Assembly (NCBI GenBank): GCA_014773175.1
Contig: VXCM01002926.1
Span: 1 to 64,000 of the forward strand
Length of the DNA: 64,000 nt
Direction: 5' to 3'
DNA from: Lucifuga dentata
Taxonomy: Eukaryota; Chordata; Actinopteri; Ophidiiformes; Bythitidae
Shown here: in pieces, positions 35,265 to 46,371 of the stretch
How the letters are laid out: every line of letters starts with the position of its first letter
How positions within the stretch are numbered: position 1 is the stretch's first letter
Position numbers and translations under genes: made by a program
The notes under the pieces: generated by a model
Seen by the model: the letters and a program-made list of their open reading frames with translations, nothing else
The model's database searches: none
Told to the model about the DNA's origin: nothing

Positions 35265-38200
35265 GGATCGGTGAGTACAGACAGACATAGAGTGTGTATG
35301 AATAGAAAAAGCTTGGAATTAATATTTCAGTGGGTGGTGCAAGCTGATTGAGTTTTCTAAAAGGGAAAGGCACTCCTCAACATGTAAATGACATTCACTG
35401 AACTGCATTGGAAAAGAAACAAGAACCAAACACAATTATACAAAAAAAATTTTTAAAAATCTTGAAAAAAAAAGATTCAGTTTGTCTTGATTTCAGGCTT
35501 TATGTCAGTTAAATTATTGTCAGTGACACAGAAGGCAGAAACAGAACAAACTGAGTCATCTTTCCTGCATTAGTCTCTACAGGGGACGGGGAAGCCTAAC
35601 TCAATGCAGAGAACTGCTTTGTCAAAGCACAAAGAGCACACAGGCTTCTATCCAGAGCCCGTAGCACATTTTCTCTGTTCTCAGAGAGAGATGAGGAATA
35701 CTAAATAACTGCTGGGGAAAAAAAAAAACAGAAGACATTTTCCCCACAAAGGAAATTAGGTGACAATAAGTGACATCTTCTGCAGAGCCTGCAGTGAATG
35801 TATCCCTTTCAGTAATGCCATCATCTGCATGAGCAGCTCAGCTAGGTTACTCAGACAAGTGCATGTGTGGTTGTGTGTATATGTGTGTCTGTGGTATGAG
35901 TGAGTCATTTAATAGACATGAATACACAGAAGTCACACAGAATCTTTAGTTTGCTCATTCACTCATTCACTCACTCACTCACTGACCCATATTTTGACTC
36001 TGCAGCCTGTGGGTGGCAGATCAACTAGTCAACATAATCCTGAGACTTGGAATGGACTCTGCTATTTCTCAAGGGAATGAGGGTAAATAGTCTTCCACTT
36101 CTCTTCCATTTACTCTGCAATCAGGCCTGCTTTCCTCTAACCCACTTATTCTGTCCATACACATCTAGCTACAACTCCTAATGATGACTAGAATTTGCTC
36201 CACTGCTTCAATCTCATGTAAACAACTCACTCTCATCCCATCTTTTCCTATATTTAATCACCTAATTTTCTCTATATAGCTCACGGAGAGGAGAGGAGAG
36301 GAGAGGAGAGGAGAGGAGAGGAATAACTACAATGAATATGAATGGAATATCGATCTGCATGACAATAAGTTACTAAATAAAAACAGCATCATGATTAACT
36401 TAAATCTCTAAAATTAAGTCAAAGTCATGCAGTCATACAGTGCAGTATGTACTCCAATGATACACACTCAAAATGTTTGGGGTTAAACTCTCTCCTGACA
36501 CACTCTGCAGCACTAAGGGGAAATAGGACTGTTGTTGCTATGGGAACAGTAGAAATGGAAAGTGGCCATCCTGTCTCAACCAAAGCAGAAGCTCTGCTGG
36601 ACTGCAGAATAGCAACCAGCAAAACCACTTAGCATATGACTAATTTAATCTAGCAGACACAGAAACAGCCATGTGGAGCTGAAACAGTTTACCATCCACC
36701 TACACCAAGGCCCTCACACATTTAAAACCCCTGACAAAGCCTGACACCTTAAGGAATGGAGCAATACAGAACAAAACCCAGATAAAAAGTGGAATTTTAT
36801 CTTAAGAGAGGGAAAATAAGGCAGGTCATGGAAAATTGCACATAATATTATCACACACATACATGCACATTTCACCTGACTGAATAAACACCTATGTGAC
36901 ACTGAGACAAACACACAACTTTCTCAAAGTTTATAACTCAACAAGCAAAGTTCAGTATGTTCTCATCACAGCAAAAACAAGAAAGACGTGTGCATGTGTG
37001 CGTGTGTGTGTGTGTGTCTGTATCTGTGTGGAAAGATCACTGTCAAACCTATTATTGGAGCAGCCATGTTAGAACAAAATTCAGCTAAAATTCAGATAAA
37101 CCTATAGGTGCCATTATTAATAATTTCCTTATGAGTGTCTATTAAAATTCTATAGGCACCCAGTGAGCATTTTCCAGGTGATAGTTAATGACGCCTCCCT
37201 GCTGAGACGCTTTCGGTTCATCTCTCTTCCTGTCCCATTGACTTGTTAGACATACAGTAAGTGCTAGCTGATGTCTATAGAGACATCACTATGAAAACAA
37301 CTGGACATTACATAAAACATAACTTTGTAAGTTTACTTTTGTTTTGCCAGTAGTCTGACATAGTTTTACTATTATTCATTATCAGTTAGTTGATACTTTT
37401 TACTGGCATGTTTTTATTTTATATACCGTATTAGCCATTTCATTCTACAGTATGTTATTAAGTATTTATGACATATCTTTGAATTAATGAAAGACTTGTA
37501 AAATTGCTATAAGTAAAATTGAACATACTTGTCAGAGTCTAATCATTATCTGCAATCCTTGACTAGATAAAACACATCAACAATCTCCATACAGATGACA
37601 TTAAATAAGTCCTGGGGGCTAATAAAATAACAAGAGCATATAATTCGCTCCACTACAACACCAGACAAATTACGCAAACTCAAAAATGACTATAGAGGTA
37701 AATGTCAACAAAACTTCACTAGCATAAGTTTAATAAAAGCTATAGAAACATGCATTGTCGAGTTGATTGTATTGTGCAGGTATTTCTTTTATTGTGTCCA
37801 TCCTGCATATCCATGTGAATCTGGACTACACCTAATTTGGCCAATAACAGTATAGATTATTAAATGTAGGCTTTTAGAATCATGACAAATCATATTTTAA
37901 AAAACATATCTCCTTACATGCATAGCAGCAGATAAAATCTATTGTCTTATAGACCTATATGTCACCTTCACAGTGCTGCTACACACCAAAGCATGTGTGC
38001 ATAACACTGACACGCATATCATGTGGTCTTGACCCATTTACCGCCGCCCATACCTGCATCTTATTTGGCAAAAAAGTTTAATCCATGCTTTCTTTTCATC
38101 GTGGTCAGATTAAGAAGAATTTATTTAGCCTTTGAACATTTATAGGCCTACAACCCAACCTGACAAAAGGCTTTGTTGCAGTGCAGCGGTGACAGCATCC

Positions 38201-38691
38201 AACATCTCTCATGCGTCATGCACCATTGATAAGAGTTCTGCTCAGCATCATATTCACTTCATATTCACTTCAGTTTTGGAATCTGTTTTAGTAATATAAT
38301 GTAAATTGTATTCAGGGTGCAGACTACACAGGCTGGGTGGGTTGAAAGCCACAGCGGGGTATCTACAGGGAATCCGGCCGGGCTGTGAGGGATGGATGCT
38401 GGATGGAAGATGCTGAGGTTTCCTTCAACACCAAACAAAACGACACGGCAGTCTGAGCCACATATACCGGGATAAATTATTAAGCGCCCCACCCAAGCAG
38501 CGCGCCACCTTCAGCTGGAAGAAAGCGGTGGAAACCCCAAACATACTGATGGATCTACCTGCAGAGCCGAAGGATTTAGACAGAAGCCACCGCACGCTGG
38601 CGCAGATCTTGGCTCGGTTGAAATCGTACTGGTCCAGTGGTTTAATCTCCGGTACCGAGAATGTCTTCATGGTGCCGGTAGCATCCACCAT
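21389..38691 (-). CDS. camsap3: CAMSAP3-like microtubule minus-end binding protein (patronin family)
   Basis: Eighteen coding exons in transcription order: 38691-38559, 35209-34932, 34800-34660, 34093-34007, 33844-33809, 31255-31117, 30208-30069, 29465-29372, 29281-29239, 27942-27881, 27806-27776, 27604-25043, 24921-24800, 24095-23812, 23633-23531, 22451-22339, 22041-21923, 21718-21389. After removing the 62 surplus bases at the duplicated join, they give 4755 nt or 1584 residues. The ATG at 38691 has a strong context (gccATGG). The calponin-homology domain lies at about residues 200-330 (RYRKDK, HYYCPSLLPLE, MSVADSVYNLQLI). Exon 12 holds FGLDSDVD, the MTSFAERR block, a coiled coil (RLEEKRKSIEAQKRRIEAIF) and a Ser/Pro/Thr-rich linker. 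The CKK tubulin-binding domain fills the last three exons (KSNKFIIHNALSRCCLAGKV, NHFLILFRDSSCQFR, YKYSSDRKQF). CAMSAPs cap and stabilise non-centrosomal microtubule minus ends; CAMSAP3 does so in epithelia. The paralogue call rests on the coiled-coil and N-terminal blocks. A run of nine Gly precedes the basic C-terminus. Confidence 0.9.
22838..23055. repeat. AGAGCTCAAACATT minisatellite in a camsap3 intron
   Basis: About 15 imperfect units of roughly 14-15 bp (agagctcaaacatt alternating with agagctaaaacctc) run head to tail in the intron between camsap3 exons 15 and 16. Units are too short and lack spacers, so this is a minisatellite. Confidence 0.85.
25655..25777. other. 61-bp duplicated assembly join inside camsap3 exon 12
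   Basis: Bases 25655-25715 and 25717-25777 are identical and separated by one N at 25716. Reading through both shifts the camsap3 frame, while removing one copy plus the N restores an open frame that matches the expected order of blocks (from TLPHLRRVSPSKCQVQTSSS straight into RTPQESPQPV). The gene is therefore not a pseudogene on this evidence. Confidence 0.9.
28348..28939. mobile_element. TTAA-ended long-TIR MITE, copy B
   Basis: The left end ctaaaggcccatgctgg and the right end (ccctaaacatgcaaaatcactggtatgctcctt) are inverted relatives of the other copies, with internal strings such as cttctcctggtactatat shared with them in opposite orientation. Its right end abuts a long GT microsatellite. 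It lies in a camsap3 intron. Confidence 0.7.
28943..28995. repeat. (GT)n microsatellite
   Basis: About 26 uninterrupted GT units, directly beside the right end of MITE copy B. Confidence 0.95.
30383..30966. mobile_element. TTAA-ended long-TIR MITE, copy C (most complete)
   Basis: It starts TTAAAGGACAATACCGG and ends with GATCCTTTAA. The two ends remain alignable as inverted repeats for about 100 bases (for example gacaaccaatttcaaaa near the left arm end and ttttgaaaattggttgtc near the right). About 585 bp long, non-coding, in a camsap3 intron between exons 6 and 7. Confidence 0.8.
31729..31766. repeat. Perfect 17-bp hairpin in a camsap3 intron
   Basis: Bases 31729-31745 and 31750-31766 are exact reverse complements around the 4-base loop AAGC. 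The stem is AT-rich (tctatatatcagtgata). It may be a cruciform-prone site or the core of a small inverted repeat; I see no sign of a conserved RNA gene. Confidence 0.8.
31767..33808. other. camsap3 intron sequence, no gene seen
   Basis: Intron between camsap3 exons 5 and 6. The string tgttcctcaaactacagac occurs twice (about 31938 and 32268), suggesting a small local duplication. No supported coding exon. Confidence 0.4.
35215..35260. repeat. (GA)n microsatellite at the camsap3 exon 2 acceptor
   Basis: About 22 GA units on the plus strand, read as (CT)n on the camsap3 strand, end a few bases before the acceptor AG at 35210-35211. The array provides the polypyrimidine tract of this exon. Confidence 0.9.
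35261..38558. other. camsap3 first intron
   Basis: AT-rich intron of about 3.3 kb with no supported exon. It contains a GGAGA pentanucleotide array at about 36285-36322 (roughly seven units) and scattered simple repeats. Confidence 0.5.
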
Positions 38692-39000
38692 GGCCGAGCT
38701 GCTCCGCACGGAGGACACTTAGCAGCAGCGCACCGAGAAAATGTGATGATGGAGGATGGGGAGGAGGAGGAGGAGGAGAAGGAGGAGGAGGAGGAGGAGG
38801 ACCCTGTGATGCATTAACTGGAAATGTGAAACAACATGACAGCATAATTTCAAAACAAAAATCACACTGGATACACGTGCCTCCAGTAGCCTTAATGAAA
38901 TAAAAACAACAAACAAAAAAAACTTTATGTGATTAATAAAATTCGCCCAGTGTCCTCCACCCGCCGCATCACATCTCATCTACCGGGGATCACGGAAAAT
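38692..39000 (-). promoter_or_regulatory. Presumed camsap3 5' leader and promoter
   Basis: Directly upstream of the camsap3 ATG. A (GGA)n-rich tract at 38752-38801 lies within 60-110 bases of the start codon, so on the gene strand the leader is strongly TCC-rich. The assignment is by position. Confidence 0.4.
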
Positions 39001-39662
39001 ATCCTGTTTTTATACATTTTAAATAACAAATCTCTGGGTAGTTCACCTACAGAAATGAAATTTCGGACCGCACGTGAAGGCAACATTAGAGCAGATGAAA
39101 CTGGCCTGAATGCACTCAGCAAATAATGTTGCGTTCACATTACAGGCTGAATTGGCCCAAATCTGATTTTTTTTTTAGACTACATGTAACTCAGAACTGA
39201 TTTTTTTCCTCAGCAGTGTGAACAAACCAAATTAGATTTTTTCTAGATTTGGGTCACTTGCATAGCCCATGTAACCACTGTGTAAGATTTAATATTCAGA
39301 AGTTAGAAATAATACACTTCCTATACCCTCAACTTTCACCCTCACAATCACATATGCACTTTATATTTTTGTATATCTTTATATTTGGTTTGAAATTTCA
39401 CTCTGCTAACATGCCAACATGTTACCGTGAGTTAGTTTTTCAGTTGCTCTAACACCTAGGATCCAAAAATTGATTAATACAGCACTTTTTTTTCATATAA
39501 TAATTTTTAGAGACAATCATAATGCTGAGCTGTGAAAAGCAATCTTTGAGCAGATCACATGCTGATATAAGTGTAGAATATAATAATTTTACCATTCTCT
39601 AGTGGTACCAACCTACTGAACTCCACACATTAAAATTTCTATGCTTAATTTTATAGTACATA

Positions 39663-39694
<32 letters not shown>

Positions 39695-40563
39695 CCTTTG
39701 GTAAACAAAGGGAGTTTTCAAAATTGGTTGCCAGACACACACGTGCCAATTGACATTCTAAGAACATTGTGTTGTGCCTTGAAAGCAACAAAGGAGACAG
39801 CATCATACTAAGAATGCTATAAAACTCGTTTGGTCTTGTTTTCCTTGTTGGTGTGTGGGTGCACGTTGAGGTGTCGTAGGAATAAAGATTAAATGTTCTT
39901 TTTGCAACTGACTGTGTCCTCAGTGCTACTGTATGTAAGGTCCGACAACAACAGTCCTCCTGTTTCTCATTTGGCAGAAGAGATATAAGGTATGTATGTA
40001 CCGAGAGAGAGATGTAAATTCAAGTGTATTTAGATGAGAATAATCAGCCTGATCTACTTGTACAGTATCTGCATCAAATCCCTTGTTTAGCATTGTAAGT
40101 TTTAGGGGAAATGGTGTAATCATTCCAAATTAAAAGGTACTCCTCACTACCAAAAATTATAACCTAGGATTGAAACGTGATTTAATTCAAACTGACTGCC
40201 TGGACTCTCAATATAGATTAACAAAGGACAAAAACTAGTTATTCATGTTTTTGATGCTGTTAAAGGTGTGATTAGATCCATTTGTGAACACAGCAGTAAA
40301 ACATATTTCAATTATGATCAGTTAAGAAACTGATTTTTTTTTTCCTTCATTCAAGCCAACTCTTCAATTATGTATATGAATTTAGCTAAAATTTACATGG
40401 TAAAAATTAAGGATTGGGACTCTAAATAACTCAAAAGGACTTTGTCTACCATATGCAAGCAAAATCCTATTTTAAATATAATTTAGAATTTTGTTGTTTT
40501 GTTTATTCATTTGTTTTCACAGACTACCCCGGCCTCATCCTTCAAAGTTAAACTGACCGTAAC

Positions 40564-40758
40564 ATGGGTGGCTTTACTTCTAAGAGGACTTTTATTTGGC
40601 AAAAGAAATCGCCTGTGAGCAGAGCCTGGTCTGGCCTGAAGAGGGCGCTACCCAAGAAGACACACAAGAAGAATCTGTCACTGCATAAAGTGGGCCTGGG
40701 GAAGCTGAAGAGGAAGCAGAGGAGATTCTCACTCACAGGCAAGAAAGGGCCAATATGA
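40564..40758 (+). CDS. Candidate 64-residue basic microprotein with myristoylation motif
   Basis: This short frame starts at ATGGGTGGC (context aacATGGG) and encodes a peptide beginning MGGFTSKRTF. Gly at position 2 and Ser at position 6 followed by Lys fit the N-myristoylation consensus. About a third of the residues are Lys or Arg, which would help membrane binding. A possible splice acceptor (gttttcacag|actacc) lies about 40 bases upstream. The frame lies between camsap3 and lpar2 on the opposite strand. I recognise no family, and a chance frame in purine-rich DNA is quite possible. Confidence 0.2.
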   Translation: MGGFTSKRTFIWQKKSPVSRAWSGLKRALPKKTHKKNLSLHKVGLGKLKRKQRRFSLTGKKGPI

Positions 40759-42414
40759 AAAAATGAAATGAATGAAAAAATTCTGTCTTGATAAGAAGAA
40801 GGAATTAGTACAGACACTCGGAAAGGAGAGAGGAGGAGGAGGTGGTGCAGGAGAACAGATGAAGAGGAAGCTGTCTTCTAAAAACACGACAAAGGACTCA
40901 CCTCCCAGCAAGAGGTTCTCTCCTCTTAAAGCAAAGACACAATGACAGTGAAAAAACATAAAAATGAAGCGAAAACTGACTCGAGGACTCTGCTACAGGA
41001 GCCCTCCTAACATATTTAAACAAAATGGACACAGGAAACCTCTGGATTTGACATGTCACAGATGGACAGAGATGAGCCAGTCAAATATTAAACAATTTTA
41101 ATGACAAGTCACTTTGGTAGTGAAAGGGTGCAGCTTATTATGACTAAAATCCACTTTGTGTCAGTCGTAAGCACGGACGAGCGATATAGCCACTAAGTTT
41201 CCTTTAACTACATTAAATTTCTTGATGTCAGTGTTACTAAACACAAACATTAAATATTCTGTTTTTTTTTTTGTTTTTTTTTGTCATATCATGCATCTCA
41301 CGCTGCTCCAGCCACACATTTTTCCACACACGTAGACAGTAACATATCACTTAAAGAAAAATAAATTGACATTTTTGGATATCTAAATGTAAAATGATGT
41401 ATTTTCCAAGGTGCCCAAATTTGTGAGAGCGCATTAAAATCATTTTATCTATCACAATGTGATCATAAATAGTTTGTCACACATTTTTAATAGCATTGTG
41501 AGTAATTCAGAGACAGATAATTCACATAATGTAAAACACCAAAGCTTTAACATGCAGGTTAAAAAGTAAAACCACAGTAAAAAATTAAAACTAGAAAAGG
41601 AACAGCTTACATCATAAGGTTTATGTTTGGTTGAACTGTTTGAATTGTGCCTACAGAAGAGCTTCTTAACAGCTCTGCATTGACAAACGAGGCATTTTCT
41701 TCATTAAGTTGTTCTGTCAGTTTGAAAAAGATCCTTGGTTGTAATATCTCAGATCAGTTGACAGGATTTGTCTATTGCTCTTTGTAAAATAACAGGGATA
41801 AAAGTGTCAAACAAGTCATATAGCTAAAATAAATATTAGAATCTGAACAATGATCTTTCCAGTGACTAAATATACACACACATGCTGAAACCTCAGGAGG
41901 CTTACAAATGTACAAAATTACAAATATTTATTGGAGAAGTTGTGTACCTCAGCAACACTCAATGGAGCACTTTTTTTCCCCATCAAAGCTCTGAAATTAT
42001 AAAGTCATGCCAGCATTACACACTGATTCTGAATGTCTTCCATGCACGGCCAGCGTGTTTCAGCGCACATGTTCAGTGGCAATAAGCACTGCTCTTCTAG
42101 CACTGCTGGATTTGGAAGAAGTGACAGTGTGGTTTTGCCTTAACAGGAAGAGAAAAACTCCAGTGCCTCCATATTGTTTGACTATTGCAACAGTGGAGGG
42201 TTGGCCTCTTCTGACGCCTGCTGAAGGTTCGACAGTAGAGTGCAAATTACTGCACTTTATCTGAAATAACCCTTTAACAGACAAACATGCAGACTGAAGT
42301 GAAACTAGCAATTATCTTCTGTCAGAGGAAACAATCAAATCAACAGTAGCCAGTTTTGACCACGTTTGGATAGTGATCTGCTAGTGGTGGAAAAACAGGT
42401 CTTAAGACATATTT

Positions 42415-42447
<33 letters not shown>

Positions 42448-42473
42448 CATGTCTGGAGGGAACATTGACAGTT

Positions 42474-42563
42474 TCAGCTCCCTGAAGAGAGCTGGATGTG
42501 CTCTGAGCCTTCTGGGATGAGAGGCGCACCATTGGTCTTCTCTTCCAGCTCAGCATTACGAGA
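42474..42563 (-). other. Candidate 90-nt terminal coding exon (30 codons), possibly of lpar2
   Basis: On the minus strand a good acceptor (cctgtttttag) is followed by a 30-codon frame ending in TGA, encoding SRNAELEEKTNGAPLIPEGS and a few more residues. It has coding character, with a charged peptide and no low complexity. It begins in phase 0. In lpar2 exon 3 a weak donor (gag|gtactg, 45223-45222) also ends in phase 0 after ..NTLEQE, so joining would replace the last 14 receptor residues with this peptide. This is inference; the exon could belong to another transcript or be chance. Confidence 0.35.
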
Positions 42564-45178
42564 CTAAAAACAGGTAGAGAAGCGGATAAGGACAAACCAG
42601 AGGGAGAAACGAGGTCAAGAATGGGGGAAGGGGAAAAAAAAGGATTAGGTGCAGCAGAAGGTAACGGGGAGTGAAAAAGAAAGAAGAGAAAATGGGTTAG
42701 TCATGTCCAAACTACCACAAAGATTGAAATGAGTTAAAGGAAAAAAAGGCATAAAAACATTCTCTGCATTTCAAAATGCTAATTTCACTCATCGGCACAC
42801 GGAAACAATCACACCACAAAGCAAACGCAGCAAACAGACAAACAACCAAACAAATCACAGATGTTGGTAGAGTTATAGTTGTGCATTTATTCATTTCAGC
42901 TTTAACAATTTTTGTATAAAAATAACTCAAAAATGGGAAAAATTTGAACAGTTAAAACATAATATCACAAGTAAGCCTATAATATGAAAGCAAATATCGA
43001 CAAATTAAAATGAAATGTGAAATTACAGCTTGCAGGTGGAATATAGTGCATCCTTTGGCATTGGCGTTCACTTGAAGTGTGCTGGTAGCTGCAGAGTTAC
43101 AGTAATGATGCGAGTGTCAGATCATAAATGTGTAAGTTCCTATTTATTGTGAGTCACGACACGTTGCTGATTCCTCCTAACATTCCAATTTATGTAATCC
43201 TTCCTTTTCTGTACACACTCATATGCAAGTCCACAATCACGGCTCTGCTTAATAACATATCAGGTTGTGTGTGTGTGTGGATGATGGAATGCATGCCTCC
43301 AATATACACACACACATGCCAGAGCAACAAGTCAGAGGAAATGCGGCAAGGAGCTCGACCCACTAACCACCAGCAGACATCTGGAGAGGTTTAAGACTGT
43401 ACAGCACTAGTGCACAATCTGACACACACACACACACAAGCAAAAATGACACACAAATGTTGCACTCTTAGTAACTGTTAATTAGCTGGGTAATTCCAAA
43501 CTGTTTCTAGTATGAAGCTCTGTGATTCAGGAGTTTTCAGCCGCTGACTTACGGGATTTTCAAGACTCTGGTTTTCCAAATAGCATTTGTTGGAAATTTG
43601 ACATCCTGGATGAATGTATGTGAAGATGAAGTCACAGATATACAACTGTGACACTATGTAGTCTTTTCCCTTTGTTTTTCAAAAGAACATGAGAGAGTAA
43701 ATCACTGACATCATGACTCACACCAGCAGCATGAAAACCTACTAAAAGGGACATGTTACACAGACTTCCATGTTGTCTTGTGCTCCACCACTGTGCACAC
43801 TGAGTGAAAACAGGCCATTTCAGTACTTTAGTGGCTAGCCTTGTACTTGGTGGGCGTGTCTAACCAGGTGGGTAGGCAGGTAATTTCAAATGTGTTACAT
43901 GTTGATATAAATATATTACAGATAAAGGACTGACTTCAGGGCCTTGTACTTACTGGATGCATTTTTTTTTTTTTTNCTTTTTTTTTTTTTTGGTGTGAAC
44001 CTCAAGTTATGCAACTCTGAGAATCTCCAGCATATTTTTCCAACTATAATACACTATAAACATAGGGGAACAACAACAACAAACTTAATATGACCCCTTT
44101 AACACCAGTTTAGACACAGCAACAGAAAAGTTCTGATGCTTCAACACAGAATAGCAAACCACAAATAAACACCTGTCATTACTCACTACATTCACGTGCA
44201 CACTTCGTTCATGTGCACACAATAGTTGGATCTTTTTTTTTTTTCGTCAGTACTGTGATTAAGGCAAAAAACGCCTGTAAAACATATACATGGATGGAAT
44301 TAATCTGATTCTATGGTTCCCTGAACATATATGAGGAGAGACAGCCAGGTGAAGAAACTTACTCTGATTATAACGATTACACGTAAATCCATTTAATACT
44401 GCATAATCTAGCTGTTACTTGGAGTAAATTTGCTACAATTTATGACAAGTTCAATCTAATTATGGTTTCAATCTAATTAACATAATCGATTATTGTCTTA
44501 ATTTGATTCTAATCAGTGTTTTAACAACATGTAAACTTTAGCTGGTCTGAGTCACTATTAGTGCACTGAGCTGAAGAATGGAAGCGGATATTTTACCTGC
44601 AGTACAAGATAATAAATCATTCAATCGCTGATTATTAGATGTTTGAGACGCACCCCTAAGAGTTAGACTCCGTGTGCTTGTTCACTGATTTATATGTCAC
44701 TTTTTCCAGTGCAGAGTGCACACGGGCACTCAACTGTCCACTGTTTAGGCAGCACAGAGCTCAGCATAAGCAGTGTGTGTGTGTGTATGTGTGTGTGTGC
44801 GCGCTACAGGCAGCTGTGAATGTCAACTAAGCACGAAGCAGCTGCAGGCTGATGCACTACAATATTCACACACCAGGAAGCCGCTCGTCAGTCCACCACA
44901 GAAATGACATCTTCTCTCAGATCAACTAAACGATGCTTCTGCTGTCAAAGCAGCATCAGTGTTTTTACTCTGAATAAATGACCGTAAGGTAAAAAAACTA
45001 TCACGTGCCGTCCTTATTCTTATGTCAAATTAACTTTTCCAGTCAGCTGAGGCATGGGTTTGGTCAGCCTCTCAGGCAGCCATTACCATCAGACTGCTGG
45101 TTGTCGTGGTAACGTGTCGTAAGTATTTCTACAGTCGGCATGGTTTCAGGGATTTGCTCCTTAATGCATGCGGCTGTT
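42564..45178. other. Downstream of lpar2: 3' UTR or intron, with one MITE
   Basis: No other coding exon seen. GT and CA tracts occur at about 42416-42447 (just left of this block) and 43262-43284. A MITE lies at about 43742-44102 and is annotated separately. Homopolymer joins with N are at about 43976. Confidence 0.4.
43742..44102. mobile_element. Second MITE family, copy 1
   Basis: The left end reads ctaaaagggacatgtta and the right end aatatgacccctttaa, an imperfect inverted pair. Internal strings ctgtgcacactgagtgaaaacaggcc and ggtgtgaacctcaagtt recur, in the same order and orientation, in the copy at about 50117-51002. A T tract with an N at 43976 interrupts it. Confidence 0.65.
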
Positions 45179-46335
45179 TTATTTGTGATTGGTGCTGTCA
45201 GCTCCGTTGCTCTCAAACAGTACCTCTTGCTCCAGCGTGTTAAAATGAACTCCAGACTTCAGGTGGTCGTCGCCGTCGCATCGGCACCAGCAGCACATGA
45301 TTTCCTTGAAGGTCCTCCACATGTCTTTATCCCTGAAGGAGTAGATGATGGGGTTGCAAAAGGAGTTGCACTCCGCCAATACAAGGCAGTATTTCTCATA
45401 GCGCAACACCTGACACCTGTCGCAGCCCAGACCATCCAGCAGCAGCACCACCAGCCCGGGAGTCCAGCAGATCACAAAACAGCCTGCAGGGGGAGGGAGG
45501 GAGTCAGAAAATGGTGGGGAGAGACAGAGGGAGATCCGGGGCATATAAGGTGATTAAAAACTTGTAACATCTTTGTTTATAAAAAGAATAAAAATAAAGG
45601 TGAGAAAAAGGAAAGTGAAAGATAGAAGTTGTTCAGAGGAAAGAAAGAATAAAAAGAACAGACAGGCAGAGTGCTAGAGAAGAATGTGAAGAAGCAGAAG
45701 GGGGGAAGCAAGGGAGAAACAGAATGTACTGTAAATTCCTCTGTAGACAATGCACACATGAATACACACGCGCACACACTCACATAAATGTCAGCTTGTG
45801 GACTGGGTTTAGTCTGTGTGATCAGATTTCATTATCATAATACTTGATTAGACTGCTCAGGAATTCATTATGCACACACACACAGCTAATTTATGCACAC
45901 GTACAAACTACAGATGGAAATGTTAAAACGCTGGGGTAGCGCGTGCACACACACACTCAGTGGTGTCAAATGGGCAGGAGAGAGAGAAGCAACGAGGGAA
46001 TGTTTTGTGTCACAGTAACCAAAATATGCAGCTCTGTCAGGGCACGTTCAGGGTTTGCTCACATACTCCTCACATGCCAGACATGCTGAATCCCTGTTGC
46101 TGAGTGAGACAGACGGAAGACAAGTAACGTTTTCAAACTTCAGGAATTTAATCAAAAGTTAAAAAAGAGAGAGCTGAAGTAGGTGAGGGAGGGAAGGCAG
46201 AAGAGGAGAGAGAGAGTACGGCCAGAGCGAAAGAAAGAAGAAGAATCAGCAGAAAAGGGAGTGAAGGAGTGAACGCTGGGCCAGCCGGGTCTGCTTTAAC
46301 AAGTTTAGACAAGCTAAGAGAGCACTCTGCAAGGC

Positions 46336-46371
<36 letters not shown>

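Noticed and set aside
38719..38845. Pro-rich or Leu-rich minus-strand frames upstream of camsap3
   Set aside because: They are translations of the (GGA)n/(TCC)n tract. The camsap3 start at 38691 has the better context and matches the family N-terminus.
45140..45553. Plus-strand open frame of 137 codons
   Set aside because: It is antisense to lpar2 exon 3.
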